From Muricea muricata (lineage: Eukaryota; Cnidaria; Anthozoa; Malacalcyonacea; Plexauridae): DNA of 64,000 bases. The DNA lies in NCBI GenBank assembly GCA_963855995.1, contig OY979716.1:92449369-92513368 (forward strand). Direction: 5' to 3'. A model generated the notes under the pieces. The model was not told where the DNA came from. It did no database searches and worked only from the letters and a program-made list of their open reading frames with translations. Of this stretch, positions 45,693-57,842 are shown piece after piece (the first letter of the stretch is position 1; the number at the start of each line of letters is the position of its first letter). A program made the translations under genes and the position numbers.

Positions 45693-45871
45693 CAAATTAA
45701 AATATAATTTTGTGGAAACACCACGTAAGTTTATCATCGCAAAGCTTTCGATCCGTAAGCTCGGATCTTCTTCAGCATTATAATTAGCACTGATAAAGAT
45801 CCGAGCTTACGGATCGAGAGCTTTGCGATAGCAGACTTGCGTGGTGTTTCCACAAAATTATACTTTAATTG
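45693..45871. mobile_element. Inverted pair of Penelope-type terminal repeats
   Basis: Two roughly 80-bp arms (TTTTGTGGAAACACCACG...CGCAAAGCTTTCGATCCG and the inverse) face each other. The left arm on the minus strand contains CTGAAGA, a strong stem GATCCG/CGGATC and GAAAG, a hammerhead-type core. The right arm has the same region mutated (CTGATAA, GAGAG). I read this as a solo inverted pair of Penelope terminal repeats. Confidence 0.6.
45735..45790 (-). ncRNA. Hammerhead-like core in left arm
   Basis: CTGAAGA at 45775-45769, stem II GATCCG-AGCTTA-CGGATC, GAAAG at 45749-45745. The core bases fit CUGANGA and GAAA; helices I and III are not convincingly resolved. Confidence 0.5.
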
Positions 45872-46024
45872 TTCAATCTTGTTTTCAAAAACTTTCAACC
45901 ACTTGTAATTTTTACGCCTGTTGGTTGTTTACTTTCTAACAGGCCGACCCTACAGGGATACAAACGTATGTGTGTCTTGGGGCTGCACGGCACGGAGAGC
46001 TGAAACGGCAAAATAGGAATTATA

Positions 46025-47517
46025 TTTATTTATTTAATTTCATGGAAAATTTACATAATTGGTTGCTGAAAGAAATAGAAAAAAAATTACCAGTAAAATC
46101 CTTTACGGCAGCCTTTATAACGGCAGTCACGAGGATGATGACCTGGATACACTGGTTCATCTTCCTGTTGGAGAAAAATGTTCAGATATAATAAAAACGT
46201 TAAAAACTCAATTTTCTCAAAAAAAATTAAAGGTCTGATTTGCAAAATCATCAATGACAGTCATACAAGACTGGATTTACAAAATGGTTGCCACGATCGA
46301 GACATTAACACAAAAAACACTCGTACAAAATTATAGAGGTAAAGGGCAAGAGATTATACAGGTAAAAAAACCATAGATGAAACCGATGTGCCTAGAGGTA
46401 GCGAGGGGGCGTTTAAATAAGCTGAAGAGGGCTGCCATAAAAGTACAGCAAGCTATAACCAGGCACAATTCATCAACTAACAGCTGTCTCAGAATGCAGG
46501 ATTTAATCGTTTATGAGACTCTCCCACCATCTATTAAAATAGGTGCATCAAGAACAAAGCAGAGCCACAAAAGAGCGTCTGAAATTAAGCGTAGTTTAAT
46601 CGCAACCGTGCTCACTACCCACGCCTACTTGTTGTAATTTTTATGTAACATACCGTCCAACGGGAACTTAACTTTTTTGAAATATTGCCTTATAGTGTGA
46701 AATGTGAATATCACAAACTAAACATTTAAAAAGTAGCTACTAAGAGTGTCCTTATACCTCAGAGTTGCTAGGTTTCAGCATCACCGAAGATATCAGCAAT
46801 GTTATCATCACTGCCATCAATAAACCTCTCATTCTGCAGTAATAATAGAAATGTCATGAATCTAGCTTACAAACACAAGAAATGATTATTTGAAGTTTGG
46901 TTTATATTATTAGAAGCGTTCGCAGAACAATCCAAAAGAAAATGAAAGTTAAGGACAATATAATTTTCTTTAATATATGAACTATTTTAAAATCAATGAC
47001 GCGTGTCTTGGTTACCATATATTAAATGCGTTAGAGCTTTGTTAACCATTTGTGTTTTGTTTACAAAGTGAGGCAGTTATTCAAGGTACCATAAACTCAA
47101 AATTTTCTACACTGCATTCGGCCCAGGTGGCCTCGTGCAATATAGGTAATTTTTCGTTCATTGTATGTTCAGCTCGTCCGTCTATTTATAATCAAAACAC
47201 TCACAGTCAAAAACCCTCTCTAACTTAATTTGATGATATTTCTAGCAAATAAAAGATTTAAAGTATTCATAAAAATTAATCTGACAGTAAACAGCCTTAT
47301 AGAGGTAGCATAAAGCATGAATTTCAAACCTACACATGCGTGGTGAAAATAACTAGGAGCATATATGTTCATGGTACGAAAAAATAAACACAACATACTC
47401 GAGAATACAAAACTACATACGTGATTGAGAGAATGATCTTCATGATAAGAAAGGATTTCTTGTTTGATGGTCAACTCCACACTGACATATAGAAATGGTT
47501 ACGCACATTCTATAACC
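46025..47517 (-). CDS. Secreted two-cysteine peptide gene, copy B
   Basis: Minus-strand model: TATA-like GTTATAGAA (47509-47517). Exon 1 contains an ATG at 47443 and ends at 47421 (donor GTATGT). Exon 2 runs 46833-46758 (acceptor CTGCAG; donor GTATAA). Exon 3 runs 46164-46087 (acceptor CCAACAG; stop TAA). AATAAA lies at 46025-46030. The upstream ATG is in frame, giving 58 residues (MKIILSIT then MRGLLMAVMITLLISSVML); from the inner ATG it is 50. The mature part has EPVY, HHPRDCRYKGC (C-x4-C) and ends FYW. Compared with copy A the gene structure, Cys spacing, RDCR motif and terminal Trp are kept while other residues differ, which suggests selection. Function unknown. Confidence 0.65.
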
Positions 47518-47599
47518 ACCCTCTTCGCATCAATATGATGATGTTTGACGTCAATTGGCAACCAATTAAGTTGTCATCGACTATTAAATATAATTAGAT

Positions 47600-50500
47600 G
47601 ATTTAGACGAGGGGGGAAGAGCGTTTGTCCAAGCACGAATATAAACCCTCAAAAAAATTAACTCTCTTTTTTAGAGGCACTCAATAAATTTCCGATCTTT
47701 GAAACAAATGTATAAGTTATTAATAGCACACATCGTTACATAAGTGCATTTTCAGTGGTATCGCCAAATTTCGCACACCTAATGTTCACAAAGTTGTTTG
47801 AATAATGTCGTTAAAAGTATCCACTAAACTTCCATATCAAAAGGGACAACAAGGCTTCGCATGCTCAGCGTGCATTTTTCATAAAATATGGTAGGTGTTT
47901 TTGCATTGAAAATGCAAGATGGTTTAAAGCTTTCCAGAGGGGTTTCTTTAAGTATATGTTTCACACTATCTATTTGATAAAAACTCTGCTTATAAACATT
48001 GCGTTGATTGCATGCGTTTTGGCACGCCAAAGTAAATTTCTGGAACACTGGGCCAATATTTTTTTTTGAGCATAATATCACAAGTGTGTTTTAAAATTTA
48101 TTGCTTCTGACTTTCTTTTTTCTAAACAACAAAAATACGTTTTGTCCAAATTTACTAAAAAATAAGTATATATTTCTTTGCAGAGCGAGCCCCTACAATT
48201 TAAATCGTCATCGAGTAACCAAGTCAGCCTCTTCATCGTCAATCAATCTTCAATTCATCTTCTTTTTCGTCATCGTTAATTGAGGTGGCATACCACAAAA
48301 GAAAATATTTTTTCTGATTTAAGCTCAATTCAAATTAACATTTGCATGATGCTCCACAAACGTTAAAAATTGTTTTAGTTTTGATGTTGTTGTCATCGTA
48401 ACCGAGATTTGCTTTACACAAGGAAGAAAAATTGAATTGACCCAAAAAGTGATTGCTGCACAAGGAATCATGATATTAGTGCCAAATAATCATGCATTTG
48501 TAAACCATGAAAATCTCTGTGCGGTGAACTAGGATCTTTTTATTCCATTTCATGCTAGGGCTATTGGATCACAGCAACTAGACAACTAAAATTGCAATAA
48601 CTTTACAAAACTTAAACCAAATTTAATTCTTCTACTTCATCGCATCGACAAATTCTGTGCTACATGTTCTGGAAATTTGAAAATCAAAGCGTCAATATTA
48701 ATATTTATTGAGATATCTTTTGAGGCAGGTGCGAAATTAATATTTTATTTACCTGAAAAAAACGTCTTAATGCTTTTTTGCATAGATTAAAATTTACATG
48801 AAACAAAATAATAGAACAATGAAAGCAGAAGAATGATCCAATCGCGCATTATTTTTTGCTCGGGGTTAAAACCACAGATTTACCCTGTGAAGAACATACT
48901 GAATGAATATCTCCGTTTTCCATGTATTTAAAAAATAAGTTTGTGGGATTATTGGCGGTTTGAATTTAAAGTCACGGTGGCCATGTTGGAGGTATAAAAC
49001 AAAAGAATATGCCATTAGTTCCATTGCTGGATTCAGTCGGCGTGTGTGGCTGAAATTGTCTGCGCGTCCCGGGAGATTGATTGCAAACCAAGAATAACCC
49101 CTTAAGCTAGACAATTATTCGGCTTTCTTCCAATTCCCAAGTGAAATTTTGGATTGCCAGGTGACGGTCGTTATTCTTAAAAGGATATCGCAACTAAATT
49201 CCATTCTAAAAAGAAAGTTCTTTTAAAAATATTAGCACCTTTTTTTATTAAATGATTCTCTTAAAGAGAGTTTTCATGCCTTTATACTGCATTACGTCAA
49301 TTATTTTTAAAAATGATGATGATGATGAAAGTGTTCTGAAGTAGTACGTGATATATTAATGTATATTAATGCAGGCTACGCTCTAGCTTATTTAGAACCA
49401 TTCTTCGAGACTTTCCAAATTCGTTAATAATTCATAGAGTCAAAGCAAAGAAAATCACACCCACGAATGAGGTTGGATACCCACTTAATTAGCATAGATT
49501 TTTACGATTTTATTATATTTACCGTTTACCCCGTCGTTTTTGCTTCGATTGAGAAGTTATGTCAAACACACGAGACAGTGAATTATCGCCTACCCAAACA
49601 CCTCGAATTTTGTCAAATATACGCCGCTGCGCGTGGTATTTTGAAATTTCTTCGATGTTCGAAATTCTGTCGCTGTTGTTTGACAATTATTAAACGAAAA
49701 CGTGATTCGCGTTAATCTGACACACTGTAGACAACAACAAAAATTAAATTCGTTGTCTTGAGCGGAATTTGAGCACCCATATCCTCGGATTTCTTGACCG
49801 CCACTTTACATACTGTGCGAACCATGTTGTTACTTTTATAAGATATTTACTCAAAGGTAAAGAATTCAAAATGAGATGCGATATTCATTAAAACTTACGA
49901 AGATTAAGACAAAATTGTGAGAAGATCTTTGCGATGTTGCTATTTGATGCCATTCACATGACTGAAAACTTATGGGGCTGTTCCATATTTGAGATGAACC
50001 ACGCTATTTGTTTCAAAAATATGATGACATGATAGGACGTCATTGCAACTGGAAATGACATTATTATCCAAAAATAGCAGAGGGAACAACAGGAGAATGA
50101 TTTAACAAGAAAAAAGAAATTGGTGACATAATCGGAGGATTTCCCATAAAATCTATGGAACAGTGGAAAAGTGGGATTCTAGACTTCTGGGGTCAGTAGT
50201 ACGAAAGGTAGATAAAGGTATCCACCGGATTGCGACTTTTTCAAACGTCTTGAAACTATTGATTTACTGGAGTTGTCAAAACTACTGTTTAGCATTTTAA
50301 AGTTAAAGGAGCAACTTATTAGTTGGCTAAAGTATATTTAGTTTTATTGCATTTACAAGCATTTTTAAGATGGAATAAGAAATCACTATCCAGTGGATAG
50401 CACTATCGATCTTTGGTACAACCCTCCCCTTAAATCCATGGGGAGTATTAGGCGTTTGAAGAAGAACTGGTCGTAAATTACAATGGTCAACTTCTCTCAA

Positions 50501-51594
50501 CATTTAGAGAAAGTCTCTTTCGCCACATGTTTTCAAAACTAGCAATGATTCCTAGTAAGCAATATAATAATTCTAAAAGTACCTCCACTGGTGTCATGGA
50601 ATAAACGTTTGGTACTAGATTGAGGTAAAATACGTGAAAGCACAACGGAAGTTTGTACATTTCACAGGCAGTCAAAATCAGCCTGATAAAGCTTGCTAGT
50701 AGCATGTAGGGGTTAGATTATTGATATTCAATATAATGTGTTCGGGAAGACTAAGGAGCCAACAAAGAAGTGCTGGAATAAACGAGTTAGGTTAGTATAA
50801 CAGCAGACACAGGTATCAGAAATTTTTCAAAAGTTTTTCATATTTAGACACATATAGAGCATGTTGATCGCGAATAATCTAGATCTAAATCATCGTTCTA
50901 CTACTTCATTCGCATGCACCTAAAACAACTGAGCAGAAGTAATCTTTTCCCAGCATTAGGGCTTTATCATGTTGATCTCGACTTGTCTGTCAAAACGAGA
51001 AAATTCCGTTGTTCTTTCATGCACATTGCTCGTCAATCCATTTTCAAACGTTTCTTGCATGACAGTAGTGGAGGTATTTTTGAGTCATTATTGCTTACCA
51101 GGAATTAATCATAGCTGGTTTTGATGTCTGGCAAAGCAGACTTTCTTAAAATGTTGACACATGTTGAGCATGGTAGTATACGGCCAGTACTCCTTCAAAC
51201 GACTAACGACATCCTATCGTGTTTATCATATTTTTAAAAGTAATAGCGTGGTCCACCTTGAATATGGATCAACCCTATAATTTCTCAGTGACATGACTAC
51301 AGTCAAATATCAGCATTGCAAAGATGTACTCACAGCTGTCAACTTTGTCTTAGTTCAAAGATTTTACTGAATAACACTGCTCATGTTGAATACGTACTGC
51401 ATAAATGCCTTATAAAACTAATACCATGGTTCGCACTGTATTGAACCAACTGGGATTGATGTAGCTAGTGTATAACATTTCAAGTGCACCGGAAATATTT
51501 CCGTGAGGGCTTAACCCTTGTCCTTAAATTTGGGCATTGTTTCATGTTTTAGAATCATCCATAATAATATCCGCTCTCCATCTATATATGCACT
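47600..51594. other. Gene-poor stretch
   Basis: AT-rich, with only short, unsupported frames. No element ends recognised. Confidence 0.45.
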
Positions 51595-51680
51595 TAGCTC
51601 GTAGCTCAACTGGCAGAGAGGCGGTGCAATTTTCCCCTTCGTAAATGGCCCTCCGCGAGGTCCTGATTGAGGAATTAATG
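51595..51680 (+). repeat. tRNA-like relic
   Basis: TAGCTCAACTGGCAGAG is a good A box (D arm). A degenerate B box (GAGGTCCTGATTGAG) follows about 50 bases later. Arms do not close; likely a tRNA-derived SINE head or pseudogene. Confidence 0.35.
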
Positions 51681-53023
51681 AAGTTAGCCTGCCAAATAAT
51701 AATGACCTTCAAAAATAGGATTAAACTTTTTTACATGAAAAATTTCCTGCAAAAGTTAATTTTCTTTACTCCCTCGCTAATATCTTCGGAATGTCATTCG
51801 TAAAGACAAATATTTTGTACTCATCTAGAATATATCGCATTTAGCATTCACGTTATTTAAACACATATTCTCAAACAATAATCGCTTCTACAAACTTGGT
51901 TCAACTTTTTGCCGAAAAAGTGTTTGGCTGTTTGCCATGCAAACTTTCATTCACACATTCTTTATTTTGTTTTTACTCGTTTCATGGCAATTAATATGCT
52001 GTCCTAATGCACGCATGGTATTGGGAGAATACGAGAGAAGCTTGAATGTAGAGTGTTTTTTACGTGCTTCTCGAGTATTCACGCAACATTACACTGGTTT
52101 ATTTTCACAGCATATTGGCTCGACAAGATTTTTTCGGTTTCGTTTCCATCAAAACGTAGGAAAAAGATAGCTTTACTTGCTATTTGCTGGCATCGCTGTA
52201 TTCTTTTTCAGCTCGTTTTATAACATTTTCTTGTTGTTGCTGGGCAAGCGCATAAAGCTCGTTTGGTGTATGTTTGGTGAATTTAAGTATTGATTTCTTG
52301 AAAATAACTTTTAATGTGTAATATCTGTCTGTTATATTGGTTGAAAACTAGTGGAAAATGAGAACATGATTTTCAAACAGCAAGATATTATTAATTAACC
52401 CAAAAAGCCTTGTTCCTATTAGTTTGGGCATTGTCAATGGAGGAAAACTACTATAAAATATGCTAGCTATTTCAAAGGTCAGCAACTCAATTGCAAAGAA
52501 ATATCTTCGCCATTTGCCGACTGAGTTACTTAGAAGGTACTGTTAGGAAAATTAGTTTCTTAGTTATTTTCTCTATCGCTTATTAAATATAAATTTCAAA
52601 GCTTCCTGTTCACGCCCTTAGTTGATTTTCGAAGTCAGAGTTTTTATTGCATAGAAAAGTGAAATGTCGAAGCACAACTTTTGATAGAATTCGTATATGT
52701 GTTTTGTTTTTGAGACACGCTATATACTCCAGAAAACAAAAAAATAGGCTCGCATAGCGTACATGTGGGTAACTGCTAACATGTCAGGAAATGAAAGTGG
52801 CCATTTCGAGTAGAATTTGGGCAATTCTCCTTCAACCATACGTAGCGAAACGTAGAGTCTCCACAATTTGTTCTGCCTGTGTGTTCAAAAACGATTAAAT
52901 AGGCTACGTTTGCTACGATACGATTGAAGTGGAACAGACTTAAGGTGCAGAATATTTTCCCGCAAATTGCTCTCCAATGCGTCTGAATATAAGTAGGGCA
53001 ATTTTCTTAACATTAATAGTTAA
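51681..53023. other. Non-coding stretch
   Basis: No supported feature. Confidence 0.45.
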
Positions 53024-53031
53024 TAGGGCCT

Positions 53032-53182
53032 CAGTAGCGAAGCCAGCCCAACAATTTGGTCATGCTTTGCAAATTGAAATCATTATCATTATTTATTTCT
53101 TTAGAAATTGGTCCTTATACAGTCTATAAGCAGTGAAAAATTTGCATTTGCATGACCAAATGTCTGGCTGGTTTCGCCACTG
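53032..53182. mobile_element. hAT-type MITE, 151 bp
   Basis: The inverted ends CAGTAGCGAAGCCAGCC and CAGTGGCGAAACCAGCC continue to TTTGGTCATGC. The flanking 8-mers TAGGGCCT and CAGGGTCT (6 of 8 identical) look like an aged 8-bp duplication. The flank resembles the peptide-exon sequence CAGGGTCTTGTACG of copy A, so it may have landed in another decayed copy. Confidence 0.72.
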
Positions 53183-54190
53183 CAGGGTCTTAGTACGACA
53201 CATGTCTTACCACCGTACGTCTAATATATCAGCAGAAAAAAAAACATTTAAATATGTGGATATGTTACAAAAAATTGTATTATCAATGTCTTAATTTATT
53301 AATGCATGTAGAATAACAATAGAGCAATAATACATTTTATTACAGATGAAATCAAAATTTTGACCAAGCACTTTTCTCAACCATTCTCTATGCACAGGCT
53401 TTTCAGTGCTATTGGTAGAATTCGTTTTCAGTTTTATTGCTAAGATAATAAGAGATACAAAAGGGTGACTCCCCCCTATTATTATCTTGAGCTATAATTT
53501 GTTGTTCTAAGGCATGGTAAAATATTTTCAACTTACAATGCTCCCAATATCCCACGAAATGTGTCTTTGAAGAAACAACATTGTTTTAGCAGTGTAAATA
53601 TGCAGAGCGTAAAAAAACGGATTTGCGTAAAACATATTTTTATAGCTTTGTTCGGGCTGGTTTAAAAGCATCTTCTTTACTGTTTTCATTGATTCAGAAT
53701 AATTGTTTGTGTATTTCAGTCACGTGACAATTACGTAAACAAGACGAAAATATTCAAAATGCGTTACACTTTCTATTTCATTAATTTTGACAGGGAGTTG
53801 ATCAAGCTCATGCGCTTTAACTAATTAGTTACCGAATAGTTGTGTGTAAATGCATACACATTTACATTGCGAATGATGGGGCTCGATATTTATCTTACCC
53901 GATTCTAAGACTTTGTCCTAGCATTGTCCAAGCCTTTCAATGGTGCTTTCTTCATTTAAAAAATAGAAATTTAGCACTTGCATGTTTGGCATATCTAGTT
54001 CCAATAAACAGTTACGCAAAGGAGCAATTAAGAAGACATTGCTTGCCAACAATAGAGAACATATTCTTTTTCTTTGAAAGGAAGCGGCATGTTTTAGTTT
54101 CGGAATGACTATGGGCGGTTTGACACAAGATATAACAAGAACGGATGTAAAACAATGTAAATCACAATAATTGTGGAAGAAAAACATGAA
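53183..54190. other. Non-coding stretch
   Basis: Nothing supported beyond a possible peptide-exon-like scrap at 53183-53220. Confidence 0.4.
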
Positions 54191-54572
54191 CTGCGCATCC
54201 TATTCGGGGAATAACTACAACGCAATGGATGAGAATTCGAAAAATTTGAGAAAAATTTCTCCTACTGCACACATTAAAACTGTGCAGGCTTGCAAGCTCA
54301 AGGCTTGAGAGCACCGCAGCAACAACCAAATAAGAATGGACCTTTTGCAATGGTCACGAACAACAGGAGAAGAAACTAAGGAAATTTAACTAAGAAAGAA
54401 ACACTACAGTGTGCCTTAAAAAGAATATGAATCTATCGAGAATTTAAAGAGGATCAGTCTTCGCAAACAATTTTCAAACCCGTTATTATTATGGTATTTT
54501 GTTATGTGGACCATGCATCAGCCAATTTGTGTTTGCGCCAAAATTATAATCATCGCTTAATTCAAATTCAGT

Positions 54573-54782
54573 ATGCATTTGTATGAATTCTGCTGGTAAA
54601 AAGTTAATTTGGGAGAAAGTTACACTTAAAATGCAGCTCTCTCGTTCTACGTCAAGATGGTGCATGTGTCAATGGTGCACCATTGACACATGCACCATCT
54701 TGACGTAGAACGAGAGAGCTGCATTTTAAGTGTAACTTTCTCCCAAATTAACTTTTTACCAGCAGAATTCATACAAATGCAT
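54573..54782. repeat. Perfect 210-bp palindrome with no spacer
   Basis: The 105-bp left arm (from ATGCATTTGTATGAATTC) is exactly inverted in the right arm, with the centre GGTG/CACC at 54677/54678. I found no mismatch. There are no recognised transposon ends or target repeat. Either a very young inverted duplication or an assembly/library foldback. Confidence 0.9.
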
Positions 54783-55439
54783 TTCATTTTGCTCGTTTTG
54801 AGAATCGAGCATATTTGAAGCATATTGAAAAAACTCTATAGCAACCGATATTTTCATGTGGGGAGGCTAGGTAACTGCCAACTTCTTCAGTGTTTAACTC
54901 TTTTCATATTTATTCTGAGATATCCACACTGTATTCTCGGTAGGCTAAAGCGAAGGAATTTATAATAGTTGAACGACTGATTGAAGAAAGTTTTCTCAGT
55001 CATCGGTTATCTACTACGGGTCATGAATAACGAACCTGTTCACATAAGCTTAAACTCAATTTAAGTTTGCAGTATGCTTTTGTTGTGACATTAAAACACT
55101 CAATCAAATCTTTTTTGCAATTGTTCAACATTTTATTAAGCTATCTTTTTTTATATTGGGGTAGTTTTTATAGACTAAATTATATTAATTCATTACAGTC
55201 AAAACCAATATGTCAACTGCATGGAAGATTACTGATACTTCCTATACTTGTAACAATTCGCCAAGATATCAATACATCTGTATACAACGGTGGGAGTTGG
55301 TCCATTTGGGCCAATTAGACACGCTTCGCTGAAAGGAAAAGTATAATAATGATTTACTTTTTTTAATTTTTGCACATCAACATAATTTAAAACCGCTTTC
55401 TAAAACTGTTTTTTAAAACAATCAGAAAAAAAATGGCCT

Positions 55440-55535
55440 ACCACTTTAGTCTAAGGGTATTGTACGGCAGTCAAGAGGAGCGGTAGTATGTGGATAATAA
55501 CCTCTTGCAAAGACTGGTTTCTTTCCCTGCAGATA
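55440..55535 (-). pseudogene. Secreted peptide family, copy C last-exon relic
   Basis: After the acceptor ATCTGCAG the minus strand reads KKPVFARGYYP and then LDCRT, closely matching copy A. The frame then diverges and stops (TAA) before the second Cys. The upstream signal-peptide exon is not found; the (TA)n and Penelope elements from 55.7 kb onward interrupt where it would be expected. A decayed copy. Confidence 0.6.
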
Positions 55536-55715
55536 AATGTTGTGATAGAAACTTAAGGATTTCTACAAAAATGTCACAATTTTTCTGTCACGACAGTCTG
55601 TTAGGATTTTTGCATGACAAAATTAGTGGTCTGATCTGCAGAATTAGCTAGCTATGCATGCATATAAATATACGCGGGTGAGCTTATTTAGATATAAATT
55701 GGGCGGGTTTATTAT

Positions 55716-55822
<107 letters not shown>

Positions 55823-55879
55823 ACAAATATACTCCCTCTGCTCGACAGACTAAACATTAATATAAAATAACAAAGAAAA

Positions 55880-57570
55880 CTGCCACGACTCCAAGATACA
55901 ATGAAATTTATTTATAATAAAAAATAGCTTAAACTTTCGGCAGCATGCCACCGCCTTCTTCAGAAGCTAAATACTATGAATACTAGCCTGGCTTAAATAC
56001 TCTACAACAATAATTAAAACTAATTAATACAATAACTACAAAAGCCTAAAGAAACCTATTGTTGTGAAAAATCATGACTGGTATTCAAACCACGCAAATT
56101 AGTGAGTAAAGTGCCAATCCAAAAGTTTTCACACTTTCTTAAGTCATCATTGTTACTATCAATTAACATAAACTTTAAATTAGAAAACTCGCCCCCATGC
56201 ACATCTATGAAGTGATCAACCACACCACATGTTCTACGCCTATTTTTTATATGTGACTTGTAATTAGCCAAACGAGACTTAAAATTATGGGTAGAACCCA
56301 CGCCTTGCAAACCACAAGCCACACACTGAGCCAAGTAAACCACATTCACAGATGTACATGTCAAGATCTTACGAATACTAAACAACCTACCAGTCGCGGC
56401 CGAACTAAACGACCCACCAGGAACGAGAAAATGTTTGCAACAATCACATCTCCTGGCAGCACATTTAAAACAACCGCGACCTGCAGGCTCCCCACCACGA
56501 TAAGGATTAGATGGGGCCAGCAGCTCTTTTAAATTGGCCCCCCTACTATAAGCAACTCGGATGGGATTTTTGGGCAAAATCTCACTAGCGCGCTCATCCC
56601 TGTCAATAATACCACGATGTTCCCGAATTATACCAGCTATATCCCGTACTCGAGGGTTGTATTTGGTAACAAAAACACCCTTATTGCCTTTAGATTTGGG
56701 TTTACTTTTTCGTGCTTCATCCCGAGTCATGTTACCCACCTCCTCAAATACTCTATTGACATGGGCACTATTATGGCCACAATCAATAAGGTATTGAGCG
56801 TATACTTTACTTTTTACATAAAAATCACTATCCTCCGAACATATACGCCTTAACCTCAACGCTACACTCTTGGCTATAGCTCGTATTTGAGATTTAGGAT
56901 GCGATGATCTGGCATTTAAATATACATGGGAATCAGTGGGTTTACTATATATCGTTGTTTCCAGTTTGTTGTTAACTCTAGTGATAAGCAAATCCAGGAA
57001 ATGCAAGCTTTTCCCACCCATATCCATGGTAAACTGCAGATATGGGTCAAATGTGTTAAGAGCCTGGAAAAATGCATTAAGGCGTTGAACAGAACCTCGC
57101 CAAAGTACAATGGTGTCATCACGGAAGCGAAACCAACATCTAAGTTCTGGATAAATGGTCCGTGCTGCTAAAACTTGTTGATCTATATTTTTCGCTACGA
57201 TGTCGGCATATGAACAAGAATTTTTAGGGCCCATAGCCGTACCGTTTTCCTGCAGCCAATACTGTCCACAAAAAGTGGAACAATTACACTTAAGACAAAT
57301 CTCCAAGGCTTCCACCACACATTCAACCGGCACATCAATTTTATGTGCATATTGATTAAGTTTATGTCGGACACTTTCCACACCTGACTGGTTATCTATC
57401 GATGGAAACATGTTAATAATATCAAAGCTAACCAACAAATCTACATCCACTATCCCCTCCAAATTGAGCTCATCAATAATGTTAAGCATATGCCCAGTAT
57501 CCTGTACACGACAAGAAATAGTATCAACTACAATATTACAGTATCTTGGAGTCGTGGCAGTTTTCTTTGT

Positions 57571-57574
<4 letters not shown>
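55880..57574 (-). mobile_element. Penelope-like element 2
   Basis: A minus-strand element lying between (TA)n tracts at 55721-55819 and 57575-57606. It contains a long open RT/GIY-YIG frame and, downstream, a hammerhead-like motif. It is truncated at its 5' end within the reverse transcriptase. The phrase GACTCCAAGATAC near 55885 recurs inverted near 57545, a short terminal match. Confidence 0.88.
55925..55972 (-). ncRNA. Hammerhead-ribozyme-like motif in Penelope element 2
   Basis: The minus strand reads CTGAAGA (55963-55957), stem GGCGG/CTGCC with loop TGGCATG, GAAA (55938-55935), then TTTAAGCTA. That last part pairs with TAGCTT just upstream as helix I. Helix III would be minimal. Confidence 0.5.
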
Positions 57575-57611
<37 letters not shown>

Positions 57612-57612
57612 A
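56056..57612 (-). CDS. Penelope-like reverse transcriptase with GIY-YIG domain
   Basis: Residues encoded by the (TA)n start the nominal frame and are not real. Coding homology begins near RYCNIVVDTISCRV. Reverse transcriptase motifs are VSFDIINMFPSID (motif A), LQENGTAMGPKNSCSYADI (motif B) and RCWFRFRDDTIVLW (motif C with the catalytic DD). Then come IYSKPTDSHVYL, YNPRVRDIAGIIREH and NLKELLAPSNPY. A Cys cluster (CFKCAARRCDCCKHFL) precedes the GIY-YIG part (VVYLAQCVACGLQGVGSTHN, FKSRLANYKSHI). The tyrosines are only partly kept. The open frame is about 500 residues with no internal stop, so decay is slight apart from 5' truncation. Confidence 0.92.
57575..57606. repeat. (TA)n microsatellite
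   Basis: About 16 TA units at the 5' truncation point of Penelope element 2. Confidence 0.95.
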
Positions 57613-57700
57613 GTAATATGTTTAAAATCATATGAACAGAGTGCTCAATACCGAAGTAGAGCAAGATAACTAGATGAAACAAGATTGGTTACTTCATAGA

Positions 57701-57763
57701 TTTATTCGCTACAAATTTGTTTCGTATGGCAAGCAACGCTTGCCACACTCTTCAGGCGATAAT
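57701..57763 (-). ncRNA. Hammerhead ribozyme motif, left copy
   Basis: Mirror image of 61231-61293 within the left arm, with the same core and stems. Confidence 0.65.
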
Positions 57764-57842
57764 CGCGTTTGATGGTAATTCTTAGGAAACTTGATACTAT
57801 ATACAATACAAGAGGGTAATGTGATACTAGAAATTACAAAGG

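Noticed and set aside
46377-46637. 86-aa basic ORF
   Set aside because: It lies in the intron of peptide copy B on the opposite strand and shows no recognisable pattern.
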